From positions 62,001-126,000 of the forward strand of contig NZ_VMNW02000001.1 in NCBI RefSeq assembly GCF_007713735.2: 64,000 bases of DNA, in the 5' to 3' direction. Numbering within the stretch: the first letter of the stretch is position 1; the number at the start of each line of letters is the position of its first letter. The position numbers and the translations under genes are program-made. This DNA is from Amycolatopsis acidicola. GTDB lineage: Bacteria > Actinomycetota > Actinomycetes > Mycobacteriales > Pseudonocardiaceae. The notes beneath the pieces are model-generated. The model did no database searches. It was given only the letters and a program-made list of their open reading frames with translations, and was not told the DNA's origin. Below, piece by piece: positions 28,446 to 36,209 of the stretch.

Positions 28446-29389
28446 CCCACCAGCTCCCGGAACCGGTCGACGGACACGTTCCCGCCGGAGAGGATCACGC
28501 CGATCTTCGTGCCCGGCAACGAGATCCGGCCCTGCAACAACGCGGCGACGCCCACCGCGCCGCTCGGCTCGACCACGATCTTCAACCGGTCGAACAGGAA
28601 TCGCATCGCGTCCACGATCTCTTCGTCGGCCACCGTCACGACCTCGGAAACCAGTTCCTTGTTGATCGGGAACGTGAGTTCGCCGGGAGTCCACACGGCG
28701 AGCCCGTCCGCGATCGTCCGCGGCGCATCGACGCTGACGCGTTCGCCCGCCGCGAAGGAAAGCTGGGTGTCGTTCGCCGCGCTGGGTTCGACGCCGATCA
28801 TCGTGATGTCCGGCAGCAGCGAGGTCGCCGCGACGGCGCTCCCCGCCATCAGCCCGCCGCCGCTCATCGGGACGGCGAGCGCGTCGAGCTCGCCGGCGTC
28901 CTCGACCAACTCCAGTGCCGCGGTGCCCTGGCCCGCCATGATGTCGGGGTGGTCGTACGGCGGGATCAGCGTGGATCCTTGCTGTTGAGCCAATTCTTCG
29001 GCCATTGCTTCGCGACTGTCGGCGTAGCGGTCGAACCGGCGCACCTCGGCGCCGTAGCCGAGCACAGCGTCCACTTTGGACTGTGGCGCGTCTTCCGGCA
29101 TCAGGATCGTCGCCTTGGTGCCGAGCAACGCGGCGGACAACGCGATCGCCTGTGCGTGGTTCCCGGACGAGTGTGCGCACACGCCGCGTGCCAGCTCTTC
29201 GGCGGACAGCTTCGACAGCGCGTTGTACGCGCCGCGGAACTTGAAGGCGCCGATCCGCTGGAAGTTCTCGCATTTGAGCAGTACCTGGGCGCCCACCCGC
29301 TCGTCGAGGGTGCGGGAGGTCAGGATCGGCGTCCGGTGCGCGTGCCCGGAGATGCGGGCGGCCGCCGCCCGGATGTCATCGAGGTTCAC
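28442..29389 (-). CDS. PLP-dependent threonine/serine dehydratase family enzyme
   Basis: 315 aa. The PLP-Lys motif FQRIGAFKFRGAYNAL lies at about residues 43-58, and a SSGNHAQAIALSA phosphate cradle and a glycine-rich SGGGLMAG loop follow. It lacks a regulatory ACT domain, so it is a catabolic threonine dehydratase or a serine racemase-like enzyme rather than the biosynthetic IlvA. Products would be 2-oxobutyrate or pyruvate plus ammonia. It is a single-gene leftward unit. A related paralogue lies at 48726-49619. Confidence 0.88.
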   Translation of the reverse strand: MNLDDIRAAAARISGHAHRTPILTSRTLDERVGAQVLLKCENFQRIGAFKFRGAYNALSKLSAEELARGVCAHSSGNHAQAIALSAALLGTKATILMPEDAPQSKVDAVLGYGAEVRRFDRYADSREAMAEELAQQQGSTLIPPYDHPDIMAGQGTAALELVEDAGELDALAVPMSGGGLMAGSAVAATSLLPDITMIGVEPSAANDTQLSFAAGERVSVDAPRTIADGLAVWTPGELTFPINKELVSEVVTVADEEIVDAMRFLFDRLKIVVEPSGAVGVAALLQGRISLPGTKIGVILSGGNVSVDRFRELVG

Positions 29390-29466
29390 CTGGACATTAT
29401 GTCAAATTCTCAGACTGATCGTCTATTTCGTGCGAACCGGGGCGGATCTGGTTCACTGTGCGGGCT

Positions 29467-29994
29467 ATGCGACGAGTCCTGTTGACCCTCGGTGCGCTCG
29501 GGGCGCTCGCGGCCTGTTCCGCCCCGCAGCAAAGCGCCCCCGCTTCGTCCTCCGCGTCCGCTCCGCCCGCGAGCGCCGCCGTGCAGGTGCCGCCTGATCC
29601 TCAGCCGACCGCCGACGGACCCTGTCCGTACCTGGAGACCTCCTTCATCGCCGACGCCAATGGGCAGCACGTCTCGAAGGTGCGGACGTCGGCCGACCAG
29701 CCCCATCCCGCGTGCTTCTTCTACGCGCTGAGCGGTCAGCTGCAGTTGACCGTGCGGGTCTACGTCGGTGACACGGCCGTCGCGAAGGCGCTGGTGGACC
29801 AGTCGGCGCCGGTGAACAGCAGCAATCCCGCCACCGACCCCGCTGGCTGGTCCGGCGGTTACCAACCCACCGGCAACGGTGCCGTTTACGCGGTTTCGAA
29901 AGCGGGGACGGCCGTCGTGGTGACGACGAACCAGAAGCAGACCGTCAAGGCCAGAACCGTTGCCAAGCAAACGATTTCGGCACTCGGGCTATAA
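29467..29994 (+). CDS. DUF2020-type lipoprotein
   Basis: 175 aa from ATG 29467; a GTG three codons earlier (29458) is also possible. The signal RRVLLTLGALGALAAC carries the lipobox LAAC at 14-17. A Ser/Ala/Pro linker precedes GPCPYLETSF, a hallmark of these actinobacterial lipoproteins, and a small globular domain with two more Cys positions. It is probably anchored on the outer face of the membrane. Function unknown. Confidence 0.75.
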   Translation: MRRVLLTLGALGALAACSAPQQSAPASSSASAPPASAAVQVPPDPQPTADGPCPYLETSFIADANGQHVSKVRTSADQPHPACFFYALSGQLQLTVRVYVGDTAVAKALVDQSAPVNSSNPATDPAGWSGGYQPTGNGAVYAVSKAGTAVVVTTNQKQTVKARTVAKQTISALGL

Positions 29995-30136
29995 AGGCCG
30001 AGTGGCTGAAGTGCCGGTTGGATCTTGTACTACGCTGACCTCCACCTGCGGCCGGGGAGGACCAGCACCCGTGCGGAGTGCCAAGGGCCGTGGCAGATTC
30101 CGTGTACCTCGAAGTGAAGAAGTAAGGACTACAGCA

Positions 30137-30589
30137 GTGGCTGACACCCTCAAGGAAATCCTGCTCGACTCCAGCAGGCGTCCGGCCGTCGTGACCGATC
30201 TGGGAAACCTGGTCGACGAAGAGGTTGCGGACAAGGGCGGCGTCTCCGGTGCCGTGATCAAGACCGGCTTCGCCGCGGTCAAGAAGATCAAGCCGGGCAT
30301 CATCGGCTCTGCCGTCGACAGCCTGCTGGACGACTTCACCGCGAAGCTCGAGCCGTTCTACGCGGACTTCAAGGGCAAGGGCGGCGGCGACTTCGGCGCC
30401 TACCTGTCCGGCCGGGGTGACGAGGCCGCCGACGCGCTGCTCGGCGTCACGGACGCGCGCGCCGAGAGGAGCAGCCGGGACAGCATCAAGAAGGTCTACT
30501 CGAAGCTGCGCCCGAACGGCAAAAAGAACGTCGAGGAAGCGCTTCCCCGGCTCGGCCAGCTGATCGACAAGCACGCGGCCAACGCCTGA
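30137..30589 (+). CDS. DUF6918-like conserved hypothetical protein
   Basis: 150 aa from GTG 30137 (ADTLKEILLDSSRRPAVVTDL), with AAGGA about 9 bases upstream; the frame is open further left but without coding character. It is helical, with no signal or membrane segment. Repeated Lys/Gly stretches and LLDDFTAKLEPFYADFKGKG recall actinobacterial proteins of this family, which have no known function. A strong hairpin terminator follows. Confidence 0.7.
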   Translation: MADTLKEILLDSSRRPAVVTDLGNLVDEEVADKGGVSGAVIKTGFAAVKKIKPGIIGSAVDSLLDDFTAKLEPFYADFKGKGGGDFGAYLSGRGDEAADALLGVTDARAERSSRDSIKKVYSKLRPNGKKNVEEALPRLGQLIDKHAANA

Positions 30590-30606
30590 CGTTCGCACGA
30601 AAACCG

Positions 30607-30639
30607 TTGAGGCCACCTCCGTTTCGGAGGTGGCCTCAA
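30607..30639 (+). terminator. bidirectional terminator hairpin
   Basis: A 15-bp perfect stem TTGAGGCCACCTCCG / CGGAGGTGGCCTCAA (30607-30621 and 30625-30639) with a TTT loop. It ends both the rightward DUF6918 gene and the leftward CwsA-position gene. Confidence 0.93.
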
Positions 30640-30656
30640 TTGGTTTCGCCCTCGGG

Positions 30657-31289
30657 TCAGTTGTTCTTCTGCTCCGCGGGAGAGGTGTTCGCCGCCTGGC
30701 CGTTGCTGGACTGCGTCGGCTCGGCGGGAGCCGGCGTCGCGCGCGGGGGCTCGGTGGCGACCGGCGGCTCCTGCTTGCTCTTCAGCACGTAGACAGCGCC
30801 GGCGGCGACCACGCCGACGCCCAGCAGCCACGGCCACTTGCGGCGCTTGTGCTCGCCCTTGGCTGCGGCCTTGGCCTCGACCACCGCGGCCTTGAAGTCC
30901 TTCTTCGCGGTCTTGAACTCGCGCTTGGCCTTGCGCTTCGACTCACCGGCCGTCTTCGCGGCCTGGATGGCGGCCTTGCGTGCCTTGCGGCCGGGCTTGC
31001 GCATCTCGGCGAGCCTCGCGGCAGCCTCCTTGCGCGCCTCCTTGCCGGCCTTGGCCAGCTCCTTGCGCGTCTTGCCGGACTTCTTGGCCAGGTCCTTGCG
31101 TGCCTTGCGGCCGCGCTTCCCTGCTTCTTTCCTGGCCTCTTCGGTGTTCTCGGCGAGCAGTTGCTCGGCCGCCTGCGCCGCCTTGGCGGTCGCCTCGGCA
31201 CCCGCCTTACCGGCCTCCACGGCACGGTCACGCAGGCCCAGCAAGCCGGTCTTGACCGACTCACCGACCGAGTCTGCGGCTCGGGTCAT
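30657..31289 (-). CDS. Lys/Ala-rich single-pass membrane protein in the CwsA position
   Basis: 210 aa from ATG 31289, supported by GAGGTG 7 bases upstream; an earlier GTG at 31298 is less likely. Residues 20-165 are a long basic helix rich in Lys, Ala, Arg and Glu, partly histone-tail-like (RKARKDLAKKSGKTRKELAK). The membrane segment WLLGVGVVAAGAVYVLK lies at about 151-168, followed by a Pro/Glu-rich tail. In mycobacteria the gene at this place and orientation, before ppiA, is cwsA, whose product links CrgA and Wag31. Homology is not evident; only position and topology agree. Confidence 0.6.
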   Translation of the reverse strand: MTRAADSVGESVKTGLLGLRDRAVEAGKAGAEATAKAAQAAEQLLAENTEEARKEAGKRGRKARKDLAKKSGKTRKELAKAGKEARKEAAARLAEMRKPGRKARKAAIQAAKTAGESKRKAKREFKTAKKDFKAAVVEAKAAAKGEHKRRKWPWLLGVGVVAAGAVYVLKSKQEPPVATEPPRATPAPAEPTQSSNGQAANTSPAEQKNN

Positions 31290-31378
31290 GGCCTTCACCT
31301 CGTCAATCGTTCGGACTACCGTTGTTTCCCTGTTACCTATCCTGCCCGTTTCCGGCGGATCTCGCTGCGGATGGCACG

Positions 31379-31933
31379 ATGAGTCTCGTGACTGAGAGCA
31401 ATGAATCCCTCGTTGGTGCGAAGGTGGCCGCCGTGCTGCACACCAACCACGGTGACATCCGGCTGAACCTCTTCCCTGATCACGCCCCCAAGACCGTGGC
31501 CAACTTCGTGGGCCTGGCCGAAGGGACGAAAGAGTACACCCAGCCCAACGCCAAGGGCGAAAAGTCGGGGCCGTTCTACGACGGCTCGGTCTTCCATCGC
31601 GTCATCTCCGGCTTCATGATCCAGGGCGGGGACCCGACCGGCACCGGTCGTGGCGGACCGGGCTACCGGTTCGGTGACGAGTTCCACCCGGAACTGCAGT
31701 TCAACCGTCCTTATCTGCTGGCGATGGCGAACGCGGGGCCCGGCACCAACGGCTCGCAGTTCTTCGTCACCGTCGCGCCGACGACCCACCTCAACTTCAA
31801 GCACACGATCTTCGGTGAGGTGGCCGACCAGGACTCGCAGAACGTGGTCGACGAAATCGCCAACACCGCAACCGGCGTCGGTGACCGTCCGCTCGAGGAC
31901 GTCGTCATCGAGAGCGTCGAAATCCAGCGCTGA
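31379..31933 (+). CDS. ppiA: peptidyl-prolyl cis-trans isomerase, cyclophilin type (PpiA)
   Basis: 184 aa from ATG 31379; the GTG at 31388 is an alternative. Cyclophilin motifs are complete: FHRVISGFMIQGGDPTGTG (catalytic Arg and the Phe/Met/Gln pocket), GTNGSQFFVT and LNFKHTIFGEV. No signal peptide, so a cytoplasmic prolyl isomerase. Its place beside the CwsA-position gene and crgA matches mycobacterial ppiA (Rv0009). Confidence 0.96.
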   Translation: MSLVTESNESLVGAKVAAVLHTNHGDIRLNLFPDHAPKTVANFVGLAEGTKEYTQPNAKGEKSGPFYDGSVFHRVISGFMIQGGDPTGTGRGGPGYRFGDEFHPELQFNRPYLLAMANAGPGTNGSQFFVTVAPTTHLNFKHTIFGEVADQDSQNVVDEIANTATGVGDRPLEDVVIESVEIQR

Positions 31934-31969
31934 GAGCACGGCGGAATCTGAGGCTAGCCTGGAAGTACT

Positions 31970-32923
31970 GTGACCCAGCCTCCTCATCCCCAGACCCCGC
32001 CGACCTCCGCACTGCCCGGCTGCTGGTGGCATCCCACCCGGCAGACCGGCCTGAGCTGTGTCCGCTGCGGCCGGCCCGCGTGCCCGGATTGCCTGCGTGA
32101 GGCGTCCGTCGGTGCCCAGTGCATCGATTGCGTGCAGGCCGGCCGCAAGCAGGAGCGTGCGCAGCAGCGGAGCCGCCCGATCCCGGCCGGCGCGCGCACG
32201 GTCGCGGGCGCGAAGCTGTCGACCAACCTGGCTGTCACGCCCACCCTGATCGCGCTGAACGTGCTCGTATACGTGTTCACGGCGTTCCAGGCGAAGAGCG
32301 TGATGGACAACGACACCGCGACGGTGTTCCGGGACTGGGTGCTGTGGCCGCGCGCGGTGGCGGGGGAGAGCGAGTGGTGGCGGCTGTTCACCTCCGGCTT
32401 CCTGCACTACGGGCTTCTGCACATCGCGGTGAACATGTTCTCGCTCTGGATACTGGGGCGGGACATGGAGATCCTGCTCGGCAAGGTCCGGTTCGCCGCC
32501 GTGTACCTGCTGTCGCTGTTCGGCGGCGGCGTATCGGTTTATCTCTTCGACGACTCGAACCGCGCCACGGCAGGCGCCTCCGGGGCGATTTACGGGCTGC
32601 TGGGCGGAATTCTCATCGCGGTGATCCGGTTGCGGCTCAACCCGGCCGCCGCGATCGGGACCATCGTGCTGAACATCGTCATCAGCGTCTCGGTGCCGAA
32701 CATCTCGCTGCTCGGCCACTTCGGTGGGTTCGTCGTGGGCGCGCTGGTCACCGCGGCGATGGTCTACGCGCCCGCGAAGAACCGGGTGGCCTGGCAGTCC
32801 GCCGCGGTTGCCGTCGTGCTGGTTGCCTTGGTGGCGCTGGTGTTCTACGGGAACGCCCAGCTCGCGGGCGTGACCTGCCAGTACGTTCAGGGGCAGCTGG
32901 GCTGTACGCCGCCCAGCGGTTAG
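31970..32923 (+). CDS. rhomboid family intramembrane serine protease
   Basis: 317 aa. A Cys/His-rich N-terminus (CWWHPTRQTGLSCVRC ... CPDC ... CIDC) is a probable zinc-binding module. Six or seven membrane segments follow. The catalytic Ser is in GASGAIYGLLGG at about residue 204 and the His in LLGHFGGF at about 248. Rhomboids cleave transmembrane segments of other proteins; the target is unknown. GTG start. It converges on the PH-domain gene with a 4-base overlap of stops. Confidence 0.93.
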   Translation: MTQPPHPQTPPTSALPGCWWHPTRQTGLSCVRCGRPACPDCLREASVGAQCIDCVQAGRKQERAQQRSRPIPAGARTVAGAKLSTNLAVTPTLIALNVLVYVFTAFQAKSVMDNDTATVFRDWVLWPRAVAGESEWWRLFTSGFLHYGLLHIAVNMFSLWILGRDMEILLGKVRFAAVYLLSLFGGGVSVYLFDDSNRATAGASGAIYGLLGGILIAVIRLRLNPAAAIGTIVLNIVISVSVPNISLLGHFGGFVVGALVTAAMVYAPAKNRVAWQSAAVAVVLVALVALVFYGNAQLAGVTCQYVQGQLGCTPPSG

Positions 32924-33324
32924 CCCTGGAGGCGGGCCAGCTCGTCGTGTACGTCGCGTGGGTCGGCGCCCAGCTCCACCCAGCCGAACACGAACAGCTG
33001 CTCGCCCGCGGAAACCTCCAGTGTGGTGCTGTCCCGGGTGAGGCGGCGCGTCTGCCGCAGGGCCACGTGCGTCCCGGCCCAGGGCAGCTCGTGCGCGCCG
33101 CTGAGCGTACGGACGCGGACGCCGTGCTCGTCGGCGACCAAGCGGGGCCGGACGAGCATGCCGTGCAAGGACAACAGCACGAGGACGACGGTGGCGATGC
33201 CGAACAGCACGTCGCCGAGCCGATCTTCGTACAGCAGCGTGCCGGCCAGCGCGACGGCCGCCGCGAGCCAGCCCACGGCGACGAGAGCGGGCTTGGGCGC
33301 CCAGCTGACCGAGGAGTTATCCAC
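32920..33324 (-). CDS. PH-domain-containing membrane protein
   Basis: 134 aa from GTG 33324; a TTG at 33339 is also in frame, but the family starts near SWAPKPAL. Two membrane helices (about 14-30 and 35-55) are followed by a bacterial PH-like beta domain (RPRLVADEHGVRVRT ... GWVELGADPRDVHDEL). The same family lies between ppiA and crgA in mycobacteria (Rv0010c). Its role is unknown. The start region overlaps two perfect DnaA boxes. Confidence 0.8.
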   Translation of the reverse strand: MDNSSVSWAPKPALVAVGWLAAAVALAGTLLYEDRLGDVLFGIATVVLVLLSLHGMLVRPRLVADEHGVRVRTLSGAHELPWAGTHVALRQTRRLTRDSTTLEVSAGEQLFVFGWVELGADPRDVHDELARLQG

Positions 33325-33338
33325 AGGAGTTATCCACA
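33317..33338 (+). promoter_or_regulatory. pair of perfect DnaA boxes between the PH gene and crgA
   Basis: TTATCCACA occurs at 33317-33325 and again at 33330-33338, both exact matches to the classical DnaA box, 13 bp apart and in the same orientation. They overlap the PH-domain gene start. This is about 25 kb from oriC, whose own boxes are weaker. Confidence 0.75.
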
Positions 33339-33411
33339 ATGGGGATGAGTCACACCGGTGTAATTCGCTGTCAATCGGCCGTTCGGAGTATCTCTGTGAA
33401 CACTTGCCGAA

Positions 33412-33678
33412 CTAGCGCCAGCGCATCGTCATCAGCAGGCCGACGATCATGAGCGCGAACCCGATGGCGAAGTTCCAGTTGCCGAGGCCGGCCATGAACC
33501 CGATCTTGTCGCCGGCGATGTAGTTCACCACCAGCCAGGCGAGCCCGATCAGCATCAGCCCGAACATCACGATCTTGTAGACCGGGTGCGACGGCCCGGC
33601 GGCGCGCACCTTGACCGGGGTACGCCGGTCGGCAGGCGGGGTGTACGCCGTCTTCTTGCGAACCTTGGACTTGGGCAT
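33412..33678 (-). CDS. crgA: cell division protein CrgA
   Basis: 88 aa from ATG 33678 (MPKSKVRKK); the frame is open to 33735. Two membrane helices: YKIVMFGLMLIGLAWLVVNYI (about 34-54, shown in part) and IGFALMIVGLLMTM near the end. The short basic N-terminus is typical. CrgA localises to the septum, interacts with FtsZ, FtsI and FtsQ and tunes division. It lies between the PH gene and the sortase, as in streptomycetes. Confidence 0.95.
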   Translation of the reverse strand: MPKSKVRKKTAYTPPADRRTPVKVRAAGPSHPVYKIVMFGLMLIGLAWLVVNYIAGDKIGFMAGLGNWNFAIGFALMIVGLLMTMRWR

Positions 33679-33786
33679 CGGGAACCTCGCGTGATCGGGT
33701 GACTCCTGGGGGACGCGCTGCCTCCTCGGGCGCATCCACCTCTCCCATCACACGTTAACGTAAGCGAGTCCTGGAGAGGAGCGTGC

Positions 33787-34623
33787 GTGGCGATCCTGGA
33801 AGCACCGCCGCCGAAGAGATCGGGCGGCCGCGGTGGCAAAGTCGTGCGGACCATCGGCGAGCTGCTGATCACCGCCGGTCTCGTGGTGCTGCTCTTCGTC
33901 GTCTACGAGCTGTACGTGACCGATCTCTTCTCCGCGCAGAAGCAGGCCAGCGCCGCGCAGAGCCTGGACGACGACTGGGCGCAGGGCCGCGAGCTGCACC
34001 CCGAGCTGATCGACGGGAAGGCCTTCGCGAAGCTCTACATCCCCAGCTTCGGCGCCGACTACCACTTCACCATCCAGGAGGGCACCGACGCCGCGGCGCT
34101 CGAGGTTGGCCCGGGGCACTACAAGGGCACGGCGCTGCCGGGCGAGCCGGGCAACTTCTCGGTCGCCGGTCACCGCGTCGGCAAGGGCGCGCCGTTCAAC
34201 GACCTCGACCTGCTCCAGTCCTGCGACGCGATCGTCGTCGAGACGCAGACGGACTTCTTCGTGTACCGCGTGATGCCGCACGAGGACGAAATCGCCGGCT
34301 GGGCCGACGGCAAGGGCAAGCAGCCCCAGTGCGCGCATGTCGGCACGCTGCGTACGAGCGCGCCGGACGGCGGCCCGTACGGCAAGACAGTGGGCCGCGA
34401 GGTCGTGTTGCCGACGCAGGGCGACGTGGTCGCTCCGGTGCCGCACCAGACCGCCGACGTGCTGCCCGCCGCGCAGCAGGTGGCGCTGCTGACGCTGACC
34501 ACCTGCCACCCGCAGTTCTCGGACAAGCAGCGGCTCGTCGTGCACGCGGTGCTGACGAACCAGTACCCGAAAACGCCGGGCGCCACGTACGCCCAGCTGC
34601 TGCAAGCCATCGGGGAGGGCTGA
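33787..34623 (+). CDS. class E sortase
   Basis: 278 aa. A cytoplasmic basic start, one membrane helix (about 20-44) and the sortase barrel follow. Catalytic His is in FSVAGHRVG at about 128, Cys in TLTTCHP at about 239, and Arg in KQRLVVHAVL at about 248. The TLTTCHP form is typical of class E, which cuts LAxTG signals in high-GC actinobacteria. The LASTG protein at 25572-27065 is a fitting substrate. GTG start with GGAGAGGAG upstream. The class E sortases of streptomycetes are also near crgA. Confidence 0.93.
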   Translation: MAILEAPPPKRSGGRGGKVVRTIGELLITAGLVVLLFVVYELYVTDLFSAQKQASAAQSLDDDWAQGRELHPELIDGKAFAKLYIPSFGADYHFTIQEGTDAAALEVGPGHYKGTALPGEPGNFSVAGHRVGKGAPFNDLDLLQSCDAIVVETQTDFFVYRVMPHEDEIAGWADGKGKQPQCAHVGTLRTSAPDGGPYGKTVGREVVLPTQGDVVAPVPHQTADVLPAAQQVALLTLTTCHPQFSDKQRLVVHAVLTNQYPKTPGATYAQLLQAIGEG

Positions 34624-34781
34624 TGTACGCGTGGATCTGGCGCCACCTGCCAGGACCGGTGGCCGCGAAACTCGTGCTCGCGATCGTGCTGGTCCTGGCG
34701 GTGGCCGCCCTGCTGTTGTTCGTGGTGTTCCCGTGGCTGGACCCGATGCTGCCGTTCAACCAGGTGTCGGTAACCAACTAG
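34623..34781 (+). CDS. small single-pass membrane protein, coupled to the sortase gene
   Basis: 52 aa from ATG 34623, whose A overlaps the sortase TGA (TGATG), so translation is coupled. Sequence features: MYAWIWRHLPGP start, a single helix rich in Leu/Val/Ala (about 17-38) and a short outside tail DPMLPFNQV. No signal cleavage site is evident. It is probably a small envelope partner of the sortase; the function is unknown. It is real by context more than by homology. Confidence 0.6.
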   Translation: MYAWIWRHLPGPVAAKLVLAIVLVLAVAALLLFVVFPWLDPMLPFNQVSVTN

Positions 34782-34792
34782 GCGCGAACCAA

Positions 34793-36124
34793 CTAGTCGC
34801 GGCTGACGCGGACCATCTCGTCGCGCTCGACCACCTTCACGCGCTCGCGGCCGTGCGGCTCGCCGAGTGAGCGCTCGTGCGCGTCGAGCTTGCCCCAGCC
34901 TTCCCAGGTGGTGAACGGGATTCCGCGCTCCTCCAGGAAGCCGAGGATCGCGTCCGGGTCGCCCTCCTTGGGCTCGGCGGGCGCGTCCGCGAGGAGGTTC
35001 GCGATCGTTTCGGCCGCGTCGCCCTTGGTGTGCCCGATCAGCCCGACCGGGCCGCGCTTGATCCAGCCCGTGACGTACACGCCGGGCACCTGGTCGCCGT
35101 CGATGTCCAGCACACGGCCGCCGTCGTTGGGCACGGTGCCGGTGTTGTGGTCGAACGGGACTTCGGGCAGCGGCGACGAGAGGTAGCCGACCGCGCGGTA
35201 GACGGCCTGCACGTCCCAGTCGTGGAATTCGCCCGTGCCGCGCACGTTCCCGTCGCCGGTCAACTCGGTGCGCTCGGTGCGGAGGCCGGTGACGCGGTCG
35301 GTGCCGAGCACCTCGGCCGGGGAGTGGAAGAAGTGCAGGTGCAGCCGCTTCGGCCGGTCGCCCTGGTCGCGGATCGCCCATTCCTGGACGGTCTTCACCA
35401 CCATGTCGACCTGCTTCGAACCGCGGATCGCGGCCATCGAGCCCTCGTCGAACTCGATGTCCTCCGGGTACACGATGACCTCGACGTTCGGCGAGTGGTC
35501 GAGCTCGCGCAGCTCCATCGGCGTGAACTTGGCCTGCGCGGGGCCGCGGCGGCCGAACACGTGCACGTCCGTGACCGGGCTGGCCTTGAGGCCCTCGTAG
35601 ACGTTCGGCGGGATGTCCGTGGTCAGCAGCTCGTCCGCGGTCTTGGCGAGGATGCGCGCGACGTCCAGTGCCACGTTGCCGACACCGAGGACGGCGACGC
35701 TGGTCGCTTCCAGCGGCCAGGTCCGCGGCACGTCGGGGTGCCCGTCGTACCAGGACACGAAGTCGGCGGCGCCGTGGCTGCCGGGCAGTTCGATGCCGGG
35801 GATGTCCAGCGCCCGGTCGCTCATCGCGCCGGTGGCGAAGATGACCGCGTCGTAGAACTCGCGCAGGTCGTCGAGTTTGATGTCGGTGCCGTAGTCGATG
35901 TTCCCGAGCAGGCGGATGCCCGGTCGGTCCAGCACCTTGTGCAGGGCGGTGACGATGCCCTTGATCCGCGGGTGGTCGGGGGCGACGCCGTAGCGGATCA
36001 GGCCGAACGGCGCCGGCATGCGTTCGAAGAGGTCCACGCTGACCTGCACGTCGGACTTGTCGAGGATGTCGGCGGCATAGATACCGGCAGGACCGGCACC
36101 GACGATGGCAACGCGTAGGCTCAC
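34793..36124 (-). CDS. fprA: ferredoxin--NADP+ reductase (FprA-like, adrenodoxin-reductase type)
   Basis: 443 aa from GTG 36124 (SLRVAIVGAGPAGIYAADIL); upstream in-frame codons to 36232 lack coding character. FAD-binding GAGPAG lies at about residues 8-13 and NADPH-binding GVGNVALDVARIL at about 150-165; the C-terminal GWIKRGPVGLIGHTKGDA motif is a family hallmark. It moves electrons between NADPH and ferredoxin, for instance to P450s. A possible iron-repressor box overlaps its upstream region at 36140-36158. Divergent from trpG. Confidence 0.92.
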   Translation of the reverse strand: MSLRVAIVGAGPAGIYAADILDKSDVQVSVDLFERMPAPFGLIRYGVAPDHPRIKGIVTALHKVLDRPGIRLLGNIDYGTDIKLDDLREFYDAVIFATGAMSDRALDIPGIELPGSHGAADFVSWYDGHPDVPRTWPLEATSVAVLGVGNVALDVARILAKTADELLTTDIPPNVYEGLKASPVTDVHVFGRRGPAQAKFTPMELRELDHSPNVEVIVYPEDIEFDEGSMAAIRGSKQVDMVVKTVQEWAIRDQGDRPKRLHLHFFHSPAEVLGTDRVTGLRTERTELTGDGNVRGTGEFHDWDVQAVYRAVGYLSSPLPEVPFDHNTGTVPNDGGRVLDIDGDQVPGVYVTGWIKRGPVGLIGHTKGDAAETIANLLADAPAEPKEGDPDAILGFLEERGIPFTTWEGWGKLDAHERSLGEPHGRERVKVVERDEMVRVSRD

Positions 36125-36139
36125 CCTTCCACGGTAAAG

Positions 36140-36158
36140 TGAGGTGACCCTAACTTTC
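36140..36158. promoter_or_regulatory. possible DtxR/IdeR-type iron box
   Basis: The 19 bases TGAGGTGACCCTAACTTTC match 14 of 19 positions of the DtxR/IdeR consensus. It lies in the divergent gap between the ferredoxin reductase and trpG/pabA, 16 bases before the reductase start. Confidence 0.4.
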
Positions 36159-36209
36159 ACTGTGATATCGAGTACCATCCAGGATCCGGACACCGGTAGC
36201 CTTGCTGCC

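Noticed and set aside
27504-29273. A 589-codon open frame overlapping three genes
   Set aside because: Arg-rich shadow of the spermidine synthase-like and dehydratase genes.
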